64,000 nucleotides of DNA from Aminobacterium colombiense DSM 12261 (GTDB taxonomy: Bacteria; Synergistota; Synergistia; Synergistales; Aminobacteriaceae): contig NC_014011.1 of NCBI RefSeq assembly GCF_000025885.1, positions 620,001 to 684,000 of the forward strand, in the 5' to 3' direction. The notes beneath the pieces are model-generated. The model worked only from the letters and a program-made list of their open reading frames with translations. It had not been told where the DNA came from and did no database searches. Shown piece by piece: positions 9,141 through 17,509 of this stretch. Both the position numbers and the translations under genes were made by a program. How positions within the stretch are numbered: position 1 is the first letter of the stretch; each line of letters starts with the position of its first letter.

Positions 9141-9787
9141 TGGATTATAAACGTTTCCCCCTGGGGGCTTTGTGGACAAATGGATACCTCTTTTGGGATA
9201 GTCACAAGAGGGGTTTTTTTGTTGATCCAGGCGGAGAGGCCAGCGATGTCATCGCTTTCTTAGAGGAACAGAAGATTCATCTTGAATGGATTCTTTTAAC
9301 CCATGGGCATATTGACCATATTGGGGGAATTCCCATGCTTGCTCCTTATGCATCTAAAGGAGTTGCTGTTGCGACAGAAGATGAAAAGCTACTGAACAAT
9401 CCAAATCTGAATCTTTCCCAGTGGATAGGGCTGGATTTTGAAGGCTGGAATGCTTCTTTGTTGCTTGCGGATTCAGACCAGATCCAGATAGGTGAATATA
9501 CGATTTCTGTCATAGCTACCCCAGGGCACACCCCTGGCAGCATTTGCTATGTGGTGAAAAGGCATAATGAATCTCTTCTTTTATCGGGAGATACTCTTTT
9601 TGCCAGAAGTGTGGGAAGGACGGATCTACCAGGCGGAGATAGTAAAATCCTCGCTCTTTCCCTTCGCAAATTAACAGTTTTGCCTGATACGATGGCAGTG
9701 CTCCCCGGTCACGGCCCTGAAACCACAATAGGCCAAGAGAGAGAATGGAATCCTTTTTGGCCTGACAGGGAGTCACAAGTGAAGTGA
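9140..9787 (+). CDS. Metallo-beta-lactamase-fold hydrolase, glyoxalase II-like
   Basis: A 215-residue soluble hydrolase of the MBL fold. Metal ligands are visible in THGHIDHIGG (HxHxDH at 55-60), ATPGHTPGS, SGDTLFARSVGRTD and LPGHGPET, the full set of a binuclear zinc or iron site. Its size and motifs match the short YcbL/GloB-like hydrolases placed after dtd in many genomes. These hydrolyse thioesters such as S-lactoylglutathione in some cases; the true substrate here is unknown. The start overlaps the dtd stop, and its own stop overlaps the radC GTG (GTGA), which indicates coupled translation. Confidence 0.88.
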   Translation: MDYKRFPLGALWTNGYLFWDSHKRGFFVDPGGEASDVIAFLEEQKIHLEWILLTHGHIDHIGGIPMLAPYASKGVAVATEDEKLLNNPNLNLSQWIGLDFEGWNASLLLADSDQIQIGEYTISVIATPGHTPGSICYVVKRHNESLLLSGDTLFARSVGRTDLPGGDSKILALSLRKLTVLPDTMAVLPGHGPETTIGQEREWNPFWPDRESQVK

Positions 9788-10458
9788 AATTGAAACAACT
9801 GCCTCTTTCAGAACGACCGCGGGAAAGGCTTTTCAGGGAAGGGGCGACGGCGCTTTCTCTTGCGGAGCTTATTGCTATCCTTCTTCGAACGGGTAGCGAA
9901 AACAAGGATGTTCTAGGATTGTCCGGGGAGTTGCTCCATCTTTTCGGGGGGTTGAAGGGCATCTCAAAGGCTTCAATTTCAGAGATACTTCAGGTGAAAG
10001 GGATGGGGAAGGCTAAAGTGGCAGTGCTGGTTGCGGCTCTTGAACTAGGCAAAAGATTGATGGCATGTGATACAAATATAGAAAGTGAAAGAGACGAATG
10101 GAGGAAAACTTTAAGCTATCTGTGTCGACTCCTTTCAGAAGAAGAGCGAGAAATCATAGTTTCTCTTTTCCTTGACGGAAAAGGAGGCGTGATTTCGAAG
10201 GAAAGAGTATCATATGGAGGTATTGAAGGAGCATTCCTTGATGTAAAATATTTATTTCGAAAGGCCGTACGTCTTGATGCTAGAGGAATGGTCTTGATCC
10301 ACAACCATCCCAACGGCACATTAAGACCAAGCCGGGAAGATATAATGCTAACCGAGTTTGTTGAGCGCAGTCTTAGCGTGCTTGACATAAGTTTTGTCGG
10401 GCACTTTATTGCAGCTAGGGGGGAATGGGTGCAAATTCCTCCAGGATATACCGCATGA
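9784..10458 (+). CDS. radC: RadC-family JAB/MPN-domain protein
   Basis: The 224-residue protein has a helix-hairpin-helix N-terminal part (about 30-85, around ILQVKGMGKAKVAVL) and a C-terminal JAMM metalloprotease-like domain with IHNHPNGTLRPSRED, giving zinc ligands H173, H175 and the downstream Asp. The family was once linked to DNA repair, but its biochemical role remains unsettled. Placement next to mreB is a common arrangement. GTG at 9784 overlaps the preceding stop by four bases. The C-terminus is complete and ends 17 bases before the chosen mreB start. Confidence 0.92.
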   Translation: MKLKQLPLSERPRERLFREGATALSLAELIAILLRTGSENKDVLGLSGELLHLFGGLKGISKASISEILQVKGMGKAKVAVLVAALELGKRLMACDTNIESERDEWRKTLSYLCRLLSEEEREIIVSLFLDGKGGVISKERVSYGGIEGAFLDVKYLFRKAVRLDARGMVLIHNHPNGTLRPSREDIMLTEFVERSLSVLDISFVGHFIAARGEWVQIPPGYTA

Positions 10459-10475
10459 AGGTGGGGAGTGTACAA

Positions 10476-11534
10476 GTGTTCAGATTTATTTCTGGGATGT
10501 TCGGTACTGACGTAGGGATTGACTTGGGGACGGCTAATATAGTGGTATACATTAAGGGGAAAGGGATAGTTTTTAACGAGCCTTCTGCTGTAGCCATCCG
10601 TAAAAAAATAAAAGGCGGCGGCAAAATAGAAGTTATAGCTGTCGGAAATGAAGCAAAGGCTATGGCGGGCAAAACCCCTACGGGAGTTTATACTATTTGG
10701 CCGCTGCAGGATGGCGTTATAGCCAATTACGATATGACAGAAGAATTAATTCGATATTGTCTTAAAAGAGCTGCGGGGGGAAGTACTGTACTTGCCCATC
10801 CCCGAGTAGTCATATCAGTGCCTGCCGAGGTTACAGAGGTAGAAAGAAAAGCAGTTGTAGATGCCACTTTGGGCGCAGGAGCAAGAGAAGCCTATGTAGT
10901 GGAAGAGCCAATTGCCGCTGCCATTGGAGTAGGTCTTCCAATAAAAGAGCCTCGGGGAAGTATGATACTTGATATTGGCGGCGGGACAAGCGAGGTCGCA
11001 GTCCTTTCTCTGGGTGGCATTGTTGTTACGAACTCCCTTCGTACGGCAGGCAAGGATATGGACGAGGCTATTATTGCTATGCTCCGTCAAAAGTATGCTC
11101 TCCTTATTGGTGACACCACCGCAGAAGAAGTAAAAATGCAGATAGGAACGGCTCTCCCTATGGAAGATGAGCTGGAAATGGTCGTAAAGGGGCGAGATCT
11201 GGCAGATGGGTTGCCAAAGGCAGACATGGTGACCTCGTACGAGGTTAGAGAAGCCCTTGAGCCTATAATCCGCCGAATTGAAGATATGGTAAAAGTCGCC
11301 CTGGAGCAGACCCCACCTGAACTTGCAAAAGATATAGTAGATCAGGGAATAATTCTTTCGGGCGGGGTTTCTCAGCTAAGAGGATTATCTGAGCGGTTTT
11401 CTCGCGCTTTGAGCACCCCTGTAATAGTGGCGGAGGACCCTCTCTTTTCTGTAGCACAAGGGGTAGGGAAAATACTTGAGAATCTTGACGACATGAAAAA
11501 AGTTCTTCTCTCTGTGGAGAAAGGCGCTCAGTAA
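10476..11534 (+). CDS. mreB: Rod-shape-determining protein MreB
   Basis: Actin homologue that polymerises on the inner membrane and directs lateral wall synthesis by the elongasome. The protein has 352 residues. Nucleotide-binding motifs are visible: phosphate 1 DLGTAN at 16-21, phosphate 2 LDIGGGTSEVAVLS, and the adenosine motif LSGGVSQLRGL. Start choice: GTG at 10476 lies 7 bases after GGGGAG (10463-10468) and gives the family N-terminus MFRFISGMFGTDVGID. An ATG at 10455 overlaps the radC stop but precedes the ribosome-binding site. mreC, mreD and mrdA follow. A second mreB-type gene begins at 63784. Confidence 0.96.
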   Translation: MFRFISGMFGTDVGIDLGTANIVVYIKGKGIVFNEPSAVAIRKKIKGGGKIEVIAVGNEAKAMAGKTPTGVYTIWPLQDGVIANYDMTEELIRYCLKRAAGGSTVLAHPRVVISVPAEVTEVERKAVVDATLGAGAREAYVVEEPIAAAIGVGLPIKEPRGSMILDIGGGTSEVAVLSLGGIVVTNSLRTAGKDMDEAIIAMLRQKYALLIGDTTAEEVKMQIGTALPMEDELEMVVKGRDLADGLPKADMVTSYEVREALEPIIRRIEDMVKVALEQTPPELAKDIVDQGIILSGGVSQLRGLSERFSRALSTPVIVAEDPLFSVAQGVGKILENLDDMKKVLLSVEKGAQ

Positions 11535-11551
11535 TGTTCGGGAGATAGGGG

Positions 11552-12346
11552 ATGCGTAAACCAGATTCCGGTGATTTCAATAAAGAAGTCATCCATGGGC
11601 TTGTGGCTCTTGCCGCTAGCTTCATGTTGCTTGCTCTCGCCCCTCAAATTCTTCTTTTTCGAACTCCCTCTGACTGGGTAGGGAAAGTTTTGTTTTATCC
11701 TGAGGTCCCAGCGGTGTTATTAAACAATACTCTTCGCAAGGCTTCGTTTTGGTTCAGAGAACGATCCGCTCTCATTGCAGAGAACCAAAAGCTGTCTCAG
11801 GAAAACTGGATATTGAAAGTTGCCATAAGCCAAGAAAAGGTCGAAAGTTATATGGAACGAATGAATCAAATTACAAAACACGCTCGAATAACCTTGCGCT
11901 CCCCCCACGATTGGTGGACAGAGATAAGAATAAATCAAGGGGAAGAAAATAATTTAAAACCTGGATTCCCTGTTTTACAAAAAGGGTCTTTAGTGGGACG
12001 TATTACCCGAGTAGAAGCTGGATATTCATGGGCGGAACTTATTACTTCCTCATCTCTCCTTATACCTGTGGTTGTGGATCAGACCCGGGATCTTGGTGTG
12101 GTGACAGGTGATGGGCAGGGACAGATCTGGCTGCAGTATATTTCGGAAGGCAGATCCATAGAGAAAGGAATGACTGTAAGCACTGCGCTGGTTAGTGAAA
12201 GTTTGCCCCCGGGGCTTCCAGTTGGCTCTGTAACTGGAGAGCTTCGCCATTCTTCTGGAGGGTTTGTTGCTTATAGGATAGAACCCGGGGCAGATTTTAT
12301 CCGCCTTTATCAGGTAGAGGTATTAACAGAGGGAACAAAACCATGA
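11552..12346 (+). CDS. mreC: Rod-shape-determining protein MreC
   Basis: Membrane-anchored elongasome protein that links MreB filaments to PBP2 and activates it. The 264-residue protein has one membrane helix (about 15-35), a coiled-coil stretch (about 65-100, rich in Glu, Lys and Gln) and the periplasmic beta domain with the typical pieces PVLQKGSLVGRITRVE, GVVTGDGQGQIWLQY and LPPGLPVGSVTGE. ATG at 11552 follows a GGGAGATAGGGG stretch. The last bases overlap the mreD ATG (ATGA), so the two are coupled. Confidence 0.93.
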   Translation: MRKPDSGDFNKEVIHGLVALAASFMLLALAPQILLFRTPSDWVGKVLFYPEVPAVLLNNTLRKASFWFRERSALIAENQKLSQENWILKVAISQEKVESYMERMNQITKHARITLRSPHDWWTEIRINQGEENNLKPGFPVLQKGSLVGRITRVEAGYSWAELITSSSLLIPVVVDQTRDLGVVTGDGQGQIWLQYISEGRSIEKGMTVSTALVSESLPPGLPVGSVTGELRHSSGGFVAYRIEPGADFIRLYQVEVLTEGTKP

Positions 12347-12804
12347 CATCTTTTGTCATAGCATGGTATGCCCAAGATCTTCTTCGTGTTTTTTCCTCAG
12401 GTCACTTTTTAGTGCCTGAAATTTTTCTCCTTGTTTTGCTTTACATGGCTCTGAAGCATGAGGATGAAGGTGCTTATATTCTTTGGAGCGGTTTTCTTGG
12501 CGGTATTCTGTGGGATTTAAGGTGGCCAGGGTTGGTTGGTGTTTCTTCAGCTCTTTACGTGGCGTCCATTCTCTTTGTCCGTTGGATTTGGCTTTCCCTC
12601 CCTTCTTCAGCACGAAGTGTCCCGGCCTTTGGCCTTTTAATCTGGAGTGCCCATTTGGTTTTAACTTTTATCAGGCTTCTTATGTGGGGAATAAGAGAAC
12701 AGACCCTTCTAAAAGTTTTTTTAGTGCAGCAGGGGGTTCTTTTGCCAATGGTTTTTGGAGCTTGCCTTCTTTATGCCTGGAGTGTGGGACAAGACGATGC
12801 CTAG
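12343..12804 (+). CDS. mreD: Rod-shape-determining protein MreD
   Basis: A 153-residue hydrophobic protein with about five predicted membrane helices, the size and place expected for MreD. Sequence identity with MreD proteins is usually weak; the call rests on topology, on the loop YILWSGFLGGILWDLRWPGLVGVSS, and on position between mreC and mrdA. It is thought to be part of the MreBCD complex that guides wall elongation. It overlaps mreC by 4 bases and mrdA by 8, which suggests the three are made in fixed proportion. Confidence 0.85.
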   Translation: MTSFVIAWYAQDLLRVFSSGHFLVPEIFLLVLLYMALKHEDEGAYILWSGFLGGILWDLRWPGLVGVSSALYVASILFVRWIWLSLPSSARSVPAFGLLIWSAHLVLTFIRLLMWGIREQTLLKVFLVQQGVLLPMVFGACLLYAWSVGQDDA

Positions 12805-14533
12805 CGACCGAAGCGATATCGATAGACGTCTCAGAACATGGAGAATTGTGATGTTATGCTCCATGGGACTTCTTATAGGGGCTCTTTATTACTTTCAGAT
12901 CATTCATGGGGATAGCTATATAAAACTTGCGACAGGAAATCGCCTTCGTTTTGTTCGATTCGCCCCCTCTCGGGGGAATATTTATGATCGAAATGGCGCT
13001 CCACTGGCCACCAACATTCGTACTTTTGATATTATGGGATATCCTCTCGATCTGGAGAAAGAACAGCTTGTATCTAAAACATCTGAAATATTGAATAAAC
13101 ATGGAATTCCGTTGACATCGGAGGAGATAAAGAATACGGTCAAGCGGCAATACTGGGCTCCCTACAGAGTTGTTCGCGTGGTGTCAAATCTTACTCTAAC
13201 CCAAATGGTTGATCTTATAGCTGACCCGGAGTTTCCGCCTCAGCTTTTTCCAGTACCAGTCTGGCGCCGCACCTACCCATCTGGAGCTTTAACGGCAAAT
13301 GTAACGGGATATGTGGCTGAGATTAGCGAAGATGAGTTGAAGTCGAAAAGAGAAGGGGACTATGTGGGGGGAGACCTTATTGGCAAAGCTGGCATAGAAT
13401 TTTCCTATGAATCCCTATTGCGGGGCATGCCCGGAGAAGAATCTATAGAGGTAGACGCCAGAGGGAGACGAGTGCAGGAAATAGACTTTAAATCTCCAGT
13501 TAAGGGGAAGGATATCTATCTCACTCTTGACCTTGGCGCTCAAAGATTGTCAGCTGACCTAATGAAAGAGAACAGAGGATCTGTTGTAGTATTGGATGTG
13601 GAGACTGGTGCTGTGCTTGTTCTTTATACGGCTCCCTCCTATGACAATAACCCTTTGGCGTGGGGTGTGTCTGCCAGGGAGTGGAAATCTCTCTTAAAGG
13701 ATCCAGAACGTCCAATGCTTGATCGCAGCATTGCAGGGGTGTATCCGCCAGCTTCTACTTTTAAGCCTCTGGTAGCTCTCTCTGCTCTTGAGGAAGGAGC
13801 AATTACACCCAAAACGACGTACTTCTGTGGGGGATCCTTCCAATTGGGGGGAAGGGCTTTTCGCTGCTGGAAGCGCGGTGGGCATGGAACAATCGGATTG
13901 AAAGAAGCTTTAAGTCAATCTTGTGATGTATACTTCTACCAAACAGGAATTAAAGTTGGCATTGACAGATTGACTCGCTGGGGGCAGAAATTAGGGGTGG
14001 GAAATTTAACAGGTATAGATATACCGGGGGAACTTTCAGGCAATAGAGCGGGCCGAGAATGGAAAGAAAAAGTTGTCAAAGAGGTATGGTACCAGGGAGA
14101 TACGGTAAACTATTCTATAGGCCAGGGTTTCTTGCTCATGACCCCTATACAGATAGCCAGAATGTACGCCGTTTTCGCTAATGGGGGGAATCTCATAACC
14201 CCTCATCTTTATAGGGGAGAGATGGTTCCTCCTCAGAAGTTGAACCTTTCTAAAAATCACATAAAAACAATACATGAAGGGCTCGTGAACGTAATTAAAA
14301 GAGGAACCGGGTGGAGAGCCGGGACCTTTGGTGTCACAGTGGCAGGAAAGACAGGAACCGCTCAAAATGCCCATGGACCTGATCACGCTCTTTTTGCAGG
14401 GTACGCTCCTGCTGATAAACCTCGTTATGTAGCTGTTGCTGTGATAGAGGCTGGAGAGCACGGAAGTTCCGCAGCGGCCCCAATTGTAGGAGAAGTGCTT
14501 GCTTACCTTGTGGGCCATGATTCGCTAAAATAG
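12797..14533 (+). CDS. mrdA: Penicillin-binding protein 2, elongation transpeptidase
   Basis: Class B penicillin-binding protein that cross-links peptidoglycan in the side wall with RodA. The 578-residue protein has an N-terminal membrane anchor (about 15-35), a dimerisation/pedestal domain with FAPSRGNIYDRNG, and the transpeptidase domain. Active-site motifs are STFK (Ser320), SCD at 375-377 in place of SxN (as is usual in the PBP2 subfamily) and KTGT at 518-521. The start is uncertain. ATG 12797 is chosen because it gives a normal cytoplasmic tail and overlaps mreD by 8 bases; its upstream GGAG element is about 12 bases away. In-frame ATG 12773 or TTG 12755 would add 8-14 residues. Confidence 0.94.
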   Translation: MPSDRSDIDRRLRTWRIVMLCSMGLLIGALYYFQIIHGDSYIKLATGNRLRFVRFAPSRGNIYDRNGAPLATNIRTFDIMGYPLDLEKEQLVSKTSEILNKHGIPLTSEEIKNTVKRQYWAPYRVVRVVSNLTLTQMVDLIADPEFPPQLFPVPVWRRTYPSGALTANVTGYVAEISEDELKSKREGDYVGGDLIGKAGIEFSYESLLRGMPGEESIEVDARGRRVQEIDFKSPVKGKDIYLTLDLGAQRLSADLMKENRGSVVVLDVETGAVLVLYTAPSYDNNPLAWGVSAREWKSLLKDPERPMLDRSIAGVYPPASTFKPLVALSALEEGAITPKTTYFCGGSFQLGGRAFRCWKRGGHGTIGLKEALSQSCDVYFYQTGIKVGIDRLTRWGQKLGVGNLTGIDIPGELSGNRAGREWKEKVVKEVWYQGDTVNYSIGQGFLLMTPIQIARMYAVFANGGNLITPHLYRGEMVPPQKLNLSKNHIKTIHEGLVNVIKRGTGWRAGTFGVTVAGKTGTAQNAHGPDHALFAGYAPADKPRYVAVAVIEAGEHGSSAAAPIVGEVLAYLVGHDSLK

Positions 14534-14561
14534 GTTCTTTAAACCTCAGGGAGGAAGGAGA

Positions 14562-15239
14562 ATGGAGTCTATGGAAACGTTTCAAACTCCAGTTCTACTA
14601 AAGGGAACAGGAGGGGGGCTGCGTCTTATCGTCCCTGAAGAATTGAAAGAAAAAGAAGTTTTTATGGAGCTTGAACGTGTTTCATCTCAAGCAAAAGCAT
14701 TGTTAGAGATGAAAGTGATACTTGATTTTCAAGGACGGATATTAAGCAAAGACTTTATCATAGGTATTCTTAAGGATTTTATATGGTCTAAAGGTGTTTT
14801 TGTATCATCGTGGGTCACTTATGATGCAGAGAGTCAGCACTTGCTTCAGGCATTTGGCGCAAAAACAGGGGAGCCAGCGCGGGAAAAGCCCCATGGTAAG
14901 GGCAAAAACTATGACACGCTTTTTCTCATGCGATCCCTTCGCTCTGGGCAGCGCATAGAGCATGGCGGCGACGTTGTTATCATCGGTCATGTCAATGATG
15001 GCGCAGAAGTGATAGCTTCTGGAAATATTTGTATTTGGGGCCGCTTAAAAGGACTGGCCCATGCTGGTTCAGACGGGAATACTGAACAGAGCATAGTGGT
15101 GGGGGATTTTCAGGCAAAACAAGTTCGTCTTGGCAGTAAGGTGGGAAGTTACCTGGATAGCTCTATGGAGTGGTGGGCACACTCAGTCCTTATTACTCTT
15201 GAGCATGATTCTCTTTTTGTTCGCGAACTAAAAATATAA
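14562..15239 (+). CDS. minC: Septum site-determining protein MinC
   Basis: Inhibitor of FtsZ polymerisation that MinD brings to the membrane to block division at the poles. The 225-residue protein has an N-terminal FtsZ-inhibiting domain (about 1-100) and a C-terminal right-handed beta-helix domain with the strong signature RSGQRIEHGGDVVIIGHVND followed by GAEVIASGNICIWGRLKG. ATG at 14562 follows CAGGGAGGAAGGAG. It opens the minCDE set, directly after the wall-elongation genes. Confidence 0.94.
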   Translation: MESMETFQTPVLLKGTGGGLRLIVPEELKEKEVFMELERVSSQAKALLEMKVILDFQGRILSKDFIIGILKDFIWSKGVFVSSWVTYDAESQHLLQAFGAKTGEPAREKPHGKGKNYDTLFLMRSLRSGQRIEHGGDVVIIGHVNDGAEVIASGNICIWGRLKGLAHAGSDGNTEQSIVVGDFQAKQVRLGSKVGSYLDSSMEWWAHSVLITLEHDSLFVRELKI

Positions 15240-15265
15240 CAGAGATTGGGAATGGAGGGATTTTC

Positions 15266-16069
15266 GTGGAGCCTCGAGTCATAGTTGTAACGTCCGGGAA
15301 GGGCGGAGTTGGAAAAACGACCACTACGGCCAACGTTTCTTTTGCTTTGGCAAAGGCTGGCTATAAAGTGGTTGCAATTGACGCTGATATTGGCCTTAGG
15401 AACCTTGATGTGGTAATGGGCCTGGAAAATCGCGTCGTGTACAATTTTATCGATGTAATTGAAGGGACTTGTCGCCTTCCCCAGGCTCTTATTCGGGATA
15501 AACGGGTCGACAATCTTTTTCTGCTTCCAGCAGCCCAGACTCGCACCAAGGATGCCGTAAGTCCAGACCAGATGGTGGAACTCTGCGAAATGCTGAAAAA
15601 AGAAGGTTTTGATTTTATTCTTCTTGATAGCCCTGCAGGTATTGAGGGTGGCTTTAAGAACGCAGCGGCGGGGGCGACTGAGGCTCTCGTTGTGACAACT
15701 CCAGAAATTCCTTCAGTTCGAGATGCAGACCGCATTATTGGCCTTTTGGAATCAATGGAAAAAAAACCAATTCGTCTCGTAATTAATCGGGTTAAACCCA
15801 GTATGGTCAAAGAAGGGGAAATGCTTGACGTACAGGATGTACTCGATGTGCTGGCCATTGAGCTTATTGGAATTGTTCCCGATGATGACAGTGTTGTCAA
15901 ATCAGCAAATAGAGGGGAGCCTCTTACCAGTGGCGATACGTCCCTTGCATCTATGGCCTTCTCAAACATAGCGGACAGACTGCTTGGGAAAGAAGTTGCC
16001 TTTTTAAATCTCGATAGCCAGAGAGGCTCAGGGTTTTTCTCTGGTATCAAGAAGCTGCTGGGTTTTTAG
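15266..16069 (+). CDS. minD: Septum site-determining ATPase MinD
   Basis: ParA/MinD-type ATPase that binds the membrane as a dimer and activates MinC. The 267-residue protein has the deviant Walker A box GKGGVGKT at 11-18, the switch I region ADIGLRNLDVVMGLENR, Walker B LLDSPAGIE, and a C-terminal amphipathic membrane-targeting helix (GFFSGIKKLLGF). GTG at 15266 sits after GGAGGG. All parts needed for membrane cycling are present. minE follows after 21 bases. Confidence 0.96.
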   Translation: MEPRVIVVTSGKGGVGKTTTTANVSFALAKAGYKVVAIDADIGLRNLDVVMGLENRVVYNFIDVIEGTCRLPQALIRDKRVDNLFLLPAAQTRTKDAVSPDQMVELCEMLKKEGFDFILLDSPAGIEGGFKNAAAGATEALVVTTPEIPSVRDADRIIGLLESMEKKPIRLVINRVKPSMVKEGEMLDVQDVLDVLAIELIGIVPDDDSVVKSANRGEPLTSGDTSLASMAFSNIADRLLGKEVAFLNLDSQRGSGFFSGIKKLLGF

Positions 16070-16090
16070 AAACCGGGAGGAGAGGACATT

Positions 16091-16363
16091 ATGCTAGGAA
16101 TACTACAAAAACTTTTTGGACGGGAAGGCACAAAAAAAACAGCAAAAGAAAGACTTCAGATTGTTTTGATACACGATCGTTCTGATATCTCTCCTGGCCT
16201 TATGGAAGAACTTAGAAAAGATATGATTGAAGTTCTTTCTAAATATATGGAGATCGATACGGACAATATTGAGATGGAGCTTGACAAGGCTAATAAGTCT
16301 GTGGCTTTTGTAGCGAATATCCCGGTCGTTAGAATTAAGAGAAAATCACAGAGTGAGCAATGA
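16091..16363 (+). CDS. minE: Cell division topological specificity factor MinE
   Basis: A 90-residue MinD-ATPase activator that drives pole-to-pole oscillation or keeps MinCD off mid-cell. The N-terminal amphipathic segment (MLGILQKLFGRE) and the anti-MinCD region with ERLQIVLIHDRSDISPGLMEELRKDM are clear; the C-terminal dimer domain ends with a basic tail. ATG at 16091 follows GGGAGGAGAGGAC. Having MinE rather than DivIVA as the topology factor fits a Gram-negative-type Min system. Confidence 0.95.
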   Translation: MLGILQKLFGREGTKKTAKERLQIVLIHDRSDISPGLMEELRKDMIEVLSKYMEIDTDNIEMELDKANKSVAFVANIPVVRIKRKSQSEQ

Positions 16364-16375
16364 ACTTGAATTAGG

Positions 16376-17488
16376 ATGGGCGAAAAAAGATTCTCTATTA
16401 AAGAAATTTTTGCATATGGAGATAAGGTACTGATCATATCGGTACTCGCTCTTTTTGTTTTGGGAGTATTATCTATATATAGCGCGGAAATGGGAGTGGG
16501 CCGCAAAGCTAGTGGATTTGCCATGAGGCAGCTTGTTTGGGGTCTTATTTCACTCGTTGTTTTTTTCGTGGTTATTAAGGTAGGGTACCGTCGACTGATC
16601 AATTGGGCGTACTTTATCTACTGGGTTTTTTCTGTCGGCTCGCTTTTAATTGTGCTTCTTACGGGATTGACTGTGAAAGGGGCCCAGAGTTGGTTAAATT
16701 TGGGACTACTTCGCTTCCAGCCGTCAGAGGCAGGCAAAATAGGCCTAGCCTTGGTAATGGCTAAACATTTCTGTAGATACCCGCCAGAAAATCTTTCTCG
16801 TTTTATTGGTGGATTGATCCTTGCTGGGATTTCGACTCTTTTAGTTTTTATCCAACCAGACCTGGGCAGCTCTATAGTTTATGGTCTCATGATATTAATA
16901 GCACTTGTTGTCGCGGGAGCCCCAAAACGATATGTGTTAACCTTGACAGGTCTGGCATTCGTGCTTTTACCTGTTGGGTGGCAATTTTTAAAGGAGTATC
17001 AGAAAAAAAGACTCCTTGTTTTCATTAATCCTGCCCTAGATCCCTTAGGAGCAGGATATAACGTTATACAATCAAGAATCGCAGTCGGATCAGGGGGATT
17101 GTTGGGAAAAGGATTTTTACATGGATTGCAAAGTAAACTTCGTTTCTTACCTGAACCCCATACTGATTTTATCTTTAGTGTTTATGCAGAAGAGTTCGGT
17201 TTTTTGGGATCGCTTATAGTTCTAGTGCTTTTTTGTGTTGTTTTTTGGAGAATAATCAATGCGGGCCTTCGATGCAAAGATAAAAGAGGGAAAGTTTTAG
17301 TGGCTTCTTTGGCAGCATGGATATGGTTTCAGGTTGTAGAATCTATCGGAATGAGTATGGGGCTTCTTCCTATCACAGGACTCCCCTTGCCCTTTTTAAG
17401 TTATGGAGGCAGTTCTCTTTTAGCCGTGTCCGTTGCAATTGCCCTTGTTATGAGTGTGTATCTTTCAACGATGAAAGATTATGAATAG
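16376..17488 (+). CDS. rodA: RodA/FtsW-family peptidoglycan glycosyltransferase, probably RodA
   Basis: SEDS-family glycan polymerase with about ten predicted membrane helices over 370 residues. Diagnostic segments are FQPSEAGKIGLALVMAKHF, QPDLGSSIVYGL, EPHTDFIFSVYAEEFGF (with the essential Asp of the large external loop) and LPFLSYGGSSLL. RodA rather than FtsW is preferred because the window holds its partner PBP2 and MreBCD and no ftsI or mur genes. The ATG at 16376 has only a weak upstream TTAGG, 13 bases after the minE stop, so translation may depend on coupling with minE. Confidence 0.9.
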   Translation: MGEKRFSIKEIFAYGDKVLIISVLALFVLGVLSIYSAEMGVGRKASGFAMRQLVWGLISLVVFFVVIKVGYRRLINWAYFIYWVFSVGSLLIVLLTGLTVKGAQSWLNLGLLRFQPSEAGKIGLALVMAKHFCRYPPENLSRFIGGLILAGISTLLVFIQPDLGSSIVYGLMILIALVVAGAPKRYVLTLTGLAFVLLPVGWQFLKEYQKKRLLVFINPALDPLGAGYNVIQSRIAVGSGGLLGKGFLHGLQSKLRFLPEPHTDFIFSVYAEEFGFLGSLIVLVLFCVVFWRIINAGLRCKDKRGKVLVASLAAWIWFQVVESIGMSMGLLPITGLPLPFLSYGGSSLLAVSVAIALVMSVYLSTMKDYE

Positions 17489-17509
17489 ATCTTAGTAGGG
17501 AGGATTTGT

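Noticed and set aside
13919-13927. SCD in place of SxN in PBP2 as a sign of an inactive enzyme
   Set aside because: Asp at this place is common in the PBP2 subfamily, and STFK and KTGT are intact.
14532-14546. Small hairpin aggtt/aacct after mrdA as a terminator
   Set aside because: It has only five pairs with no T tract, and minC follows at once with a strong ribosome-binding site.
15361-16050. Open frame of about 229 codons on the - strand opposite minD
   Set aside because: It is Ser/Thr/Arg-rich, as expected from the reverse of a coding frame. minD on the + strand is complete with all motifs.
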